From JBFELO01 sp041552055 (GTDB lineage: Bacteria > Acidobacteriota > Thermoanaerobaculia > Thermoanaerobaculales > Sulfomarinibacteraceae): DNA of 8,010 bases. A program made the position numbers and the translations under genes. Under the pieces are notes generated by a model. It made no database searches, had not been told where the DNA came from, and saw only the letters and a program-made list of their open reading frames with translations. The stretch lies in contig JBFELO010000190.1 in the NCBI GenBank assembly GCA_041552055.1, forward strand, positions 1-8,010, written 5' to 3'. Each line of letters begins with the position of its first letter. The stretch's first letter is position 1. Shown piece by piece: positions 1-4,956 of the stretch.

Positions 1-773
1 CGCACCCGGCCTGTGGCGCTGTCCTGTCGTCGGCTGGCAATTTGCCTAACGTCGGCATTCAGCGATTCACATGCCAAGGTAACGAACTGCTCCGCTCGGA
101 GCCGTGGTCTCTCCAGCCCAGTGCTGCGACCCAACACGTCAACGTATGGGCGATCGTCATCAAGGTCGAGCTCTTGGTCTCGGCCCCACCAAGGAAGGTC
201 GCCAATCTCACCTCCCAGGCCGTCATCCTTCATCGCTCGCTTCAGATCGCTCGTATAGGCGCGGCGAGCCGATTTTACGGTCGTACCGAAACACAAAAGC
301 GCCTCGTTGAGGTCACAAAGTGGCGACCGGATCTTGCCCATCAGATCACGATGACCAGAAAGGGTGTATTTCGAGGGATCGTCGGCTATGCCGGCTCGAA
401 CGGGATTCAGGTGAATGTAAGCAATGACCCGTGACAGATAATCTTGCTCGTCAATCAGCTTTGCCTTGTATCTGCTTTGCCACAGAGGTCCGGTTCGGCA
501 CCACCGGCGGTTGAACTCACGGCTGAATCCGTTCTGGAGAAAGTGCATCGTTCTCGAAAGTGGTACCGCAGAAGATCGGAGCGCCAGATGGAAGTGGTTC
601 GACATCACGCACCACGCGAAGACGAGGAACCCGTCACGATTCTTGGTCTCGCGCAGGCGTTCAACGAAACAGGTTGCCTCCTCGGGGTCGCCGAACACCT
701 CCTCGCCGCGAGCGAACCGGTTGTACACGTGATACAGCCCACCCTCGATCATCACCCGACGCCGCCTGGGCAA
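1..773 (-). CDS. REP-associated tyrosine transposase (IS200-like, Y1/HUH), 3' end outside window
   Basis: The reverse strand is open without a stop from 773 to the window edge (257 codons visible). Family knowledge: these single-copy transposases nick single-stranded DNA at REP-type hairpins through an HUH metal site and a catalytic tyrosine. Seen here: the N-terminal signature GGLYHVYNR (residues 11-19), the HUH motif MSNHFHL (57-63, histidines 60 and 62), and YIHLNPVRAG (119-128), whose Tyr119 is the likely nucleophile. The last visible part (about 232-257) resembles the DnaA-like helix-turn-helix tail found in the longer members, so the protein is probably around 300 residues. I chose the TTG at 773-771 because AAGGAGG sits 6 nt upstream and it keeps the Arg-rich N-terminus; ATG at 752-750 is the alternative. 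Codon use is less GC-biased than in the neighbours (AAA, ATT and TTG are frequent), consistent with acquisition. No disabling mutation is seen. Confidence 0.87.
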   Translation of the reverse strand, partial: MPRRRRVMIEGGLYHVYNRFARGEEVFGDPEEATCFVERLRETKNRDGFLVFAWCVMSNHFHLALRSSAVPLSRTMHFLQNGFSREFNRRWCRTGPLWQSRYKAKLIDEQDYLSRVIAYIHLNPVRAGIADDPSKYTLSGHRDLMGKIRSPLCDLNEALLCFGTTVKSARRAYTSDLKRAMKDDGLGGEIGDLPWWGRDQELDLDDDRPYVDVLGRSTGLERPRLRAEQFVTLACESLNADVRQIASRRQDSATGRV

Positions 774-812
774 CGCTCCCTCCTTGAAACAGGACCCTAT
801 CACGAAAAAGTT

Positions 813-825
813 GAGAAAGTTTCTC
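813..825. repeat. 13-nt interrupted palindrome upstream of the transposase
   Basis: GAGAAA and TTTCTC flank a single base, 40-52 bp upstream of the transposase start. On the minus strand it is followed by AACTTTTTC. It lies between the end of the LEA-type lipoprotein gene and the transposase. It could be a weak terminator for the lipoprotein gene (5-bp stem plus T-run) or a site belonging to the transposase. The sequence alone does not decide. Confidence 0.35.
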
Positions 826-852
826 CTGGCACTGATTACCGGCGGCAGGGGG

Positions 853-1365
853 CTACGAGACGCTGGGTAGTGGTTGGATCGACTGGGGCACATCGAGGTC
901 ATTCAGGTCGAGCCGGCCGATCTTGTCCACCTTCAGCTTTTTTCTTCCTAATTTCCCGGTCACGAAGAGCGAGCCCCGGATCCCGTAGGTGACCTCGCGC
1001 TGGTCCTTGAGGACATCCACGATCCGGAACACCGCCGTGGCGGTATTGATGTGGAATGTCACGTCGACAAGGGTCGTCCCCAGGCCGTCAACCGAGAACG
1101 GCTCCGGCGCCAGCCCGGTGCCCACCTTGCGGTCGTCCAGGATGAGCTTGAACGACGCGCCCTCGAACTCGAACGCGTCCGGGTTCGGATTGATGACCCG
1201 GACGCTGGCCACCAGGACGGTCTCCAGCAGCGTGCTGTCCTCGAACTGGAGCCCGGTGAGCGTGATCTCCAGCTCCTCGAGCGAATCGGTGGTCGAGCAC
1301 CCCGCCACGAGGATCACGAGAGATCCCGTAAGAACCACTAAAGCGATTTTCCGGCTTGGATACAT
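853..1365 (-). CDS. LEA14/WHy-domain (LEA type 2) lipoprotein
   Basis: 170-residue predicted lipoprotein. The N-terminus has basic residues, a hydrophobic stretch (9-21) and a lipobox LVAGC with lipidated Cys23; Ser at +2 fits outer-membrane sorting. Residues about 35-155 form one LEA_2/WHy domain: alternating beta-strand pattern, the characteristic INPNP turn (58-62) and the FEGASFKLILDDRKVG strand pair. Family knowledge: bacterial WHy proteins are small beta-sandwiches linked to desiccation or stress protection; the molecular role here is unknown. I chose ATG at 1365-1363 because AGGAG lies 6 nt upstream; a TTG six bases earlier (1371) abuts that box directly and is a poor start. The gene is 66 bp behind the META+YbaY lipoprotein on the same strand and is probably cotranscribed with it. 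Domain call is confident; function is inference. Confidence 0.85.
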   Translation of the reverse strand: MYPSRKIALVVLTGSLVILVAGCSTTDSLEELEITLTGLQFEDSTLLETVLVASVRVINPNPDAFEFEGASFKLILDDRKVGTGLAPEPFSVDGLGTTLVDVTFHINTATAVFRIVDVLKDQREVTYGIRGSLFVTGKLGRKKLKVDKIGRLDLNDLDVPQSIQPLPSVS

Positions 1366-1431
1366 GCTCAACTCCTGCTTCTTCTGATCGTCGGTACGCC
1401 GGTGGATCCTCGGCTCCGGCTGCGACGGTTT

Positions 1432-2226
1432 CTACTGAACCCGCTGGACCAGAACCTGGACGCCTTCGGTAGGGCTGTCGCGGGTGATGACCGGGATCAT
1501 CTGGGTTGTGGTGAACATCAGCCTCCCACCGGCTTCGATCCGCGCCTGCACCGCGTAGCTCATGCGCGCGTCGATCTGCGCCGGGTCGTACTCGAGCTCG
1601 AAGGCCACCGGCACGCTTCCCTCGGGCACGATCTTCTGCTCCGCCAGGACCACCGCCGGGGCATCGGCCCGCGACACGTCCACCAGCTTGACGATGATCG
1701 TGGCGTCCGGCGGCAGGGCGATCCGCTCCCGGTAGAACACCGCACCGGTGACCACGCCGGTCGAAGTGGCCCGCATCATCCGGGTGGGCTCGTCGTGACC
1801 GGTCGAGTAGATCACGAGCACGCCGTCGTCCACAGAGTACCGCTCGGCACGATTCAGCGCCTCGAGGAACCGAGCCTCCTGCTCCATGAACTCCTCATGC
1901 ACACACATCTTCTGGGTAGCACCCATGTGACCGAAGCCGATACTGTCGCCCTCGAGTGCGTACGAACCGAAATAGTCGTTGCAGCCGGCGTTGCCACTCA
2001 CCTTGCCATCGGCCGCGAAGGCCACCGTCGAGGTGACGCCCTCGGCCGACGGCTCGCCGGTGATGGACTCGGCCACCCACCGCGTGTCTTCGAGCTCATT
2101 CGGTGTATCCACGGCCGCGACCTCCTCTTCACCAACCGGCTGCGGTTCCGGCGACTGCGCCTGGCCGCAGGCAACCAGCAGCGAGAGCGCGGCCGCTACT
2201 GCCAACAGTCTGGACAAGCTCTTCAT
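1432..2226 (-). CDS. META + YbaY two-domain lipoprotein
   Basis: 264 residues. The signal peptide ends in LLVAC with lipidated Cys20 (Gly at +2), followed by an acidic, Pro-rich linker (21-43). Residues about 44-153 are a META/HslJ domain: TRWVAESI at its start, the hallmark GNAGCNDYFGSY (78-89), then GHMGATQKMC (99-108), with Cys82 and Cys108 in the usual paired positions. Residues about 158-262 match the YbaY/YscW-type lipoprotein domain: ITGxVFYRERIALPPDA-like opening, the strand VKLVDVSRADAPA and a VPVAFELEYD strand. Family knowledge: HslJ is linked to novobiocin and heat response and YbaY is an uncharacterised envelope lipoprotein; neither has a defined activity. The start at 2226 has GGAGG 6 nt upstream; the open frame extends to 2370 but that part lacks a ribosome site and would bury the signal peptide. 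It follows the nitrilase by 153 bp on the same strand and precedes the LEA-type lipoprotein. Confidence 0.88.
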   Translation of the reverse strand: MKSLSRLLAVAAALSLLVACGQAQSPEPQPVGEEEVAAVDTPNELEDTRWVAESITGEPSAEGVTSTVAFAADGKVSGNAGCNDYFGSYALEGDSIGFGHMGATQKMCVHEEFMEQEARFLEALNRAERYSVDDGVLVIYSTGHDEPTRMMRATSTGVVTGAVFYRERIALPPDATIIVKLVDVSRADAPAVVLAEQKIVPEGSVPVAFELEYDPAQIDARMSYAVQARIEAGGRLMFTTTQMIPVITRDSPTEGVQVLVQRVQ

Positions 2227-2379
2227 GAAAGACCTCCCGAAGGTTGGCGAACGACGGCCCATGGCGCATCCCTCGCACATTCCACGAGATTGTCGCACAG
2301 GTAGGGTCAACCATCTCAGCTCCCAACCTCCAACGATCTTCCCTGATCGGGGAGCCCGCCATTTCTGCATGAACGGCTC

Positions 2380-3318
2380 TCAATGCTTTCGCGTGAGCGG
2401 TCTCTGCGACTCGGTGTTGAGCCTCAGCTCGAAGACGTCGGGCCGCGAGTAGTGACCGGCGACGTCCAGAGAGCGCCGCGCCACGGCGACGGCGGAAGGA
2501 TCGAGATCGGCGTAGAGGATGCCGACCTCCTGGCGCATGGGCCCGGCGGTGGTGACGCCGTCGGGACCGATCACCAGCGAATCGCCGGGGTTCACCCAGG
2601 CGTCGTCGTCCGGGTAGAGCTGGGCCTTGTCTGGAAAGTCGTCCGGAATGTCGGCGACCCGCATCACGAAACCGCTGCCGACGACCCAACACCGCCCCTC
2701 GCGGGCGATGTGTTGCAGGGTCCCGATCCAGGCGTCGCCGCTGTCGTAGGTCGGCGCGAGATAGACCTCGACGCCCTGCGCGTACAGGGCGTACCGCGCG
2801 AGCGGCATGTAGTTCTCCCAGCACAGGAGGGTGCCGATCCTGCCGGCCGGCGTGTCGATGACCCTGAGCCCCGAGCCATCTCCGAACCCGTGGACCATCC
2901 GTTCCGGGTTCGTCGGCATCAGCTTGCGGTGGCGGTTGACGATGTTCCCGTCACTGTTGACGACCACCACCGTGTTGTAGAGCGTGCCACGGCTCACCCC
3001 ACCGTCACGCTCGTTCATTCCACACACCACCGTCACCGAGTGCTCCTTCGCCGCGGTCTGGAGTGGGGCGAGACCGCCGCTCTCGAGGTCGACAGCGTTG
3101 TCGAAGAGCCTCCCGTACAGCTCGTTGGTGAGCGCCATGTCGGATCCGGGCCGCAAACGCCACATCCAGATCGGGTACCCGGGGATGAACGTCTCGGGAA
3201 AGATCACGAGATCCGCACCCTCGGCCGCCGCTTCAGCGACCAAGGTCACCGCCTTCTCGAGGGTCTTCTCGCGGTCGAGAAGGACGGGCGGGGTCTGGAC
3301 AACTGCGATCTTCGACAT
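2380..3318 (-). CDS. Nitrilase (carbon-nitrogen hydrolase, nitrilase branch 1)
   Basis: 312 residues, the usual length for a single-domain nitrilase, cytoplasmic with no signal peptide. Family knowledge: nitrilases hydrolyse nitriles to the carboxylic acid and ammonia via a Glu-Lys-Cys triad and form spiral oligomers. All three residues are present: Glu42 in FPETFIPGYP (40-49), Lys132 in RHRKLMPT (128-135) and Cys166 in LLCWENYMPLARYALY (164-179). The CWENYMPLAR signature is typical of true nitrilases rather than amidases or carbamoylases. TYDSGD and the IAREGRCWVVG block, about 185-220, complete the fold. The start at 3318 has GGAGG 8 nt upstream. Substrate cannot be read from the sequence; cyanide dihydratase and arylacetonitrilase-like activities are alternatives. 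It is the first gene of a minus-strand run; the downstream lipoproteins have no obvious link to nitrile metabolism. Confidence 0.93.
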   Translation of the reverse strand: MSKIAVVQTPPVLLDREKTLEKAVTLVAEAAAEGADLVIFPETFIPGYPIWMWRLRPGSDMALTNELYGRLFDNAVDLESGGLAPLQTAAKEHSVTVVCGMNERDGGVSRGTLYNTVVVVNSDGNIVNRHRKLMPTNPERMVHGFGDGSGLRVIDTPAGRIGTLLCWENYMPLARYALYAQGVEVYLAPTYDSGDAWIGTLQHIAREGRCWVVGSGFVMRVADIPDDFPDKAQLYPDDDAWVNPGDSLVIGPDGVTTAGPMRQEVGILYADLDPSAVAVARRSLDVAGHYSRPDVFELRLNTESQRPLTRKH

Positions 3319-3361
3319 TTCGAGCGCCTCCGACGGGGTTGATCACCTGGGGTCCCGCATC

Positions 3362-3367
3362 AGTATC
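3362..3367 (-). promoter_or_regulatory. Candidate -10 for the nitrilase
   Basis: On the minus strand GATACT (4 of 6 matches to TATAAT) lies 43 bp upstream of the nitrilase ATG, in the divergent intergenic region. No good -35 hexamer is found at 16-18 bp, so this is a position-based guess. Confidence 0.27.
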
Positions 3368-3494
3368 CTGCCAGTACAACCGCGGCACTCCCGGATGGCT
3401 TCCGGACAACGCCCGCCACCTTGTTCGCGCTGAGTTTCTTATCGTCAGGCGCGGCCACCCGCCCTACCACCAGCCGGGGCGACCCTTCGCAATG

Positions 3495-3503
3495 TGCTAG
3501 GCT
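3495..3503 (+). promoter_or_regulatory. Candidate extended -10 for the SnoaL-like lipoprotein
   Basis: TGC followed by TAGGCT gives an extended -10 shape 42 bp before the ATG at 3546. No clear -35 element is visible, as is common for extended -10 promoters. The same TGC-TAnnCT shape precedes the META lipoprotein at 4957, which modestly supports both. Confidence 0.35.
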
Positions 3504-3545
3504 CTGCCACCCGGACAGTAGGACAGCAGTGAAAGGCAGGTCGGC

Positions 3546-4037
3546 ATGAACACGAATTCCCGTGGACTGACCCTGTCGCTTTCAGTGCTCGTGCTCCTCG
3601 CATCATGCACGAGCGCCCGACACCCGGAGAAGGATCTCAGCCATGATCCGTTCCCCGGCGCCCAGGCGGAGCTGCGCGAGGTCGTCGCCTCCATCGGGAG
3701 GGACGTCATGACGGCCGATATCGAAGGTCTCCATGCGATCCACCTCGACAGTCCCAAATTCACCAAGTTCGGTCCACGCAGCTTCGATCGCCAGGACGTG
3801 GCGAGCACCAACGAGTCCGAGACGGCCTACGTCACCTCGGTCTCGAACATGAGCTACGAGGCCAGGGATCTGAAGATCGACGTTTTCGGAGACGTCGCCG
3901 TCGTCACTTATTACCCCTACGTCAGCTTCGTGAAGGACGGCAAGGAGAGACACGTCAGCGGCCGCCAGACACTCGTTTTCCTCAGGACCGCGAGCGGGTG
4001 GAAGATCGTGCACGAGCACGGAACCGTGAAGGATTAG
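3546..4037 (+). CDS. SnoaL-like (NTF2 fold) lipoprotein
   Basis: 163 residues. The signal peptide has a hydrophobic core (8-19) and the lipobox LLASC with Cys21 (Thr at +2). Residues about 38-162 look like a SnoaL_3/DUF4440-type NTF2-fold domain: an N-terminal helix (REVVASIGRDVMTADIEGL), a middle with FGDVAVVTYY (114-123), and the diagnostic end strands SGRQTLVFLRTASGWKIVHEH (138-158, described not as catalytic but as the family signature). Family knowledge: this fold serves as a binding domain or as a small isomerase/cyclase; no catalytic Asp/His pair can be assigned here. The start has AGG-CAGG with CAGG 5 nt from the ATG. It stands alone: the nitrilase is divergent and about 0.9 kb without an intact gene follows. 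The role in the envelope is unknown. Confidence 0.82.
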   Translation: MNTNSRGLTLSLSVLVLLASCTSARHPEKDLSHDPFPGAQAELREVVASIGRDVMTADIEGLHAIHLDSPKFTKFGPRSFDRQDVASTNESETAYVTSVSNMSYEARDLKIDVFGDVAVVTYYPYVSFVKDGKERHVSGRQTLVFLRTASGWKIVHEHGTVKD

Positions 4038-4039
4038 CA

Positions 4040-4073
4040 CGCCGCGAGGCGGCGGGGCAGCAGATACCCCGCC
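4040..4073 (+). terminator. GC-rich alternative hairpins after the SnoaL-like gene
   Basis: Two overlapping, mutually exclusive stems begin 3 bp after the stop codon. CGCCGC (4040-4045) pairs with GCGGCG (4049-4054) across a GAG loop, and GGCGGGG (4051-4057) pairs with CCCCGCC (4067-4073) across a 9-nt loop. There is no U-tract, so intrinsic termination is uncertain; a processing or mRNA-stabilising role is possible. Confidence 0.33.
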
Positions 4074-4126
4074 AAGAGCAGGGGCCATGCCTGTTCACTT
4101 GACTCTGGGGGAGTGACTGTCTCCAA

Positions 4127-4190
4127 ATCCGTATCCGTTGCCATATCCGTGCCCGGTAAAACGGCGTGGGGAACGGAGACGGGCACGGTC
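4127..4190. repeat. Two opposed hexamer-phased arrays (NNCCGT then ACGGNN)
   Basis: Left block, five 6-bp units at 4127, 4133, 4139, 4145 and 4151: ATCCGT, ATCCGT, TGCCAT, ATCCGT, GCCCGG. Four bases (4157-4160) separate it from the right block, five 6-bp units at 4161, 4167, 4173, 4179 and 4185: ACGGCG, TGGGGA, ACGGAG, ACGGGC, ACGGTC. The right units are degenerate reverse complements of the left. A perfect 9-bp inverted repeat, CCGTGCCCG (4147-4155) with CGGGCACGG (4180-4188), lies inside. It directly precedes the point where similarity to DUF2202 begins. I cannot say whether other copies exist in the genome. Confidence 0.6.
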
Positions 4191-4204
4191 CTTGCGGGCG
4201 ATTT

Positions 4205-4619
4205 TTCGCCGAGGTCCTGATGGTGCTGGATGCCTACGAGGTTGCGGACCCCGTGATCGACGATACGGTCGGGAAGTCCACCGACTCGAAGCTCGCAGGG
4301 CTGCACGGCGAGCCGGTTGCCAGCGGTGATCCGACATTGACGGATGCTCTGACGGCAGGGCCCGCGATCGAGGACATGGACCTCGCCGACGTGTACCGTC
4401 TGCTGGAGCCGACGTCGAACCCCCCGCCTCAGCCTGGTGGCGGAGAATCTGGCCAAACCCTCGCGCAACCATCTGCGCGCCCATGTGGTTGTGATTACGG
4501 CCCGGGATGGCAGCTATGCCCCCCGTTATCTCCAGCGAGCCACCTTTGACGCGATCATCGACTCGGAGTTCGAGGTCGGAATGCTCTACGACGAGAGCGG
4601 CAGCCGGCTCGCGACCTGA
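4205..4619 (+). pseudogene. Decayed DUF2202 (ferritin-like) gene: 5' truncated and frameshifted
   Basis: From about 4205 one frame reads like the middle of a DUF2202 protein: VLMVLDAYEVADPV, a KLAGLHGEPVASGDPTL-like helix pair, TDALTAGPAIEDMDLADVYRLL. At a run of six C (4420-4425) the match moves to another frame: LVAENLAKPSRNHLRAHV, GSYAPRYLQRATFDAIID, EVGM, ending at TGA 4617-4619. Removing one C restores a continuous frame and gives the spacing I recall for the family (19 residues between IEDMDL and ENL), so this looks like a +1 insertion. The N-terminal third, with the family's EE-x-LARD and EQRHMD metal-site segments, is absent in all forward frames between 4038 and 4205. After the TGA the same frame continues with a Gly-rich stretch to about 4734, like the Gly-rich tails of many DUF2202 proteins, so the stop may itself be premature. 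Family knowledge: DUF2202 is a four-helix, probably metal-binding domain. A sequencing error could explain the C6 shift but not the missing start. Confidence 0.75.
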
Positions 4620-4783
4620 GGTGGTGGCGGGCCTCGCGGTCAGGGCATGCGTGGAGCCGGCGCCGGCTGGGTATCCGGCAAGGGAGCGGGCGGTCAGGAG
4701 AGCGGCGGCTGCGCCGGCGGCGGGTCCCGGGGACCGGCCTCCGACGACAGTGCCGGCGCCGACACACAGTCCGGAGTCGACGG

Positions 4784-4848
4784 CCAACCCGGAGACCGGT
4801 ACCGCCGATCTGAAACGGGTTGGTGGCCGGTCTCGACCGTCGATCGGC
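4784..4848. repeat. Three inverted-repeat pairs in A-B-C-A'-B'-C' order
   Basis: A: CCAACCCG (4784-4791) with CGGGTTGG (4816-4823). B: GAGACCGG (4792-4799) with CCGGTCTC (4827-4834). C: GCCGATC (4804-4810) with GATCGGC (4842-4848). All three are perfect. Because the partners follow in the same order rather than nested, the pairs cross and would form a pseudoknot-like topology or alternative hairpins in RNA. The site is in the gene-free stretch 60-120 bp upstream of the candidate promoter of the second META lipoprotein. Confidence 0.55.
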
Positions 4849-4891
4849 TGGCTGGCGGCTGTCGTGTTCAGAGCCCGACCGCTCCGCGCCT

Positions 4892-4900
4892 TGCTATTCT
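4892..4900 (+). promoter_or_regulatory. Candidate extended -10 for the second META lipoprotein
   Basis: TGC-TATTCT, an extended -10 with four of six consensus bases in the hexamer, ends 56 bp before the ATG at 4957. No -35 match is obvious. Transcription would start near 4907, placing the 16-bp palindrome at 4912-4927 at the very start of the transcript. Confidence 0.42.
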
Positions 4901-4911
4901 GTGGCCTTGCG

Positions 4912-4927
4912 GCCGCATCGATGCGGC
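4912..4927. promoter_or_regulatory. 16-bp perfect palindrome, candidate operator or 5' hairpin
   Basis: GCCGCATCGATGCGGC is perfectly self-complementary around 4919/4920. It lies 11 bp downstream of the candidate -10 and 29 bp before the start codon. A dimeric repressor site and a 5' UTR hairpin are both possible; no specific regulator family is recognised. Confidence 0.4.
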
Positions 4928-4956
4928 GATTTCCTGATCAGGGGGACACGGCAGTC

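Noticed and set aside
444..992. 182-codon plus-strand open frame
   Set aside because: It overlaps both the transposase and the LEA-type lipoprotein on the opposite strand and shows no domain pattern.
1402..2304. 300-codon plus-strand open frame opposite the META+YbaY gene
   Set aside because: Composition is rich in Arg, His and Asp with no family signature. It mirrors a clearly coding minus-strand gene with signal peptide and ribosome site; such antisense frames are normal in high-GC DNA.
2289..2310. TTGACC and GACAAT on the minus strand upstream of the META+YbaY lipoprotein
   Set aside because: The two hexamers are only 10 bp apart, too close for a standard promoter, so no call is made.
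2383..3342. 319-codon plus-strand open frame opposite the nitrilase
   Set aside because: The opposite strand carries the full nitrilase catalytic triad; this frame is His/Val/Arg-rich without motifs.
4655..4668. 14-bp perfect palindrome AGCCGGCGCCGGCT
   Set aside because: It lies in the Gly/Ala-codon-rich tail of the DUF2202 remnant, where GCCGGC-type words are expected; no evidence of a site.
4095..4787. 230-codon minus-strand open frame with a GHGYGNGYGFG stretch
   Set aside because: The Gly-rich stretch comes from the hexamer repeat array; the rest is low-complexity Arg/Ala/Pro, and the plus strand reads as DUF2202.
4507..4956. N-terminal extension of the second META lipoprotein (150 codons in frame)
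   Set aside because: Pro/Ala/Arg-rich with no family pattern; it would bury a good lipoprotein signal peptide and overlaps the DUF2202 remnant.
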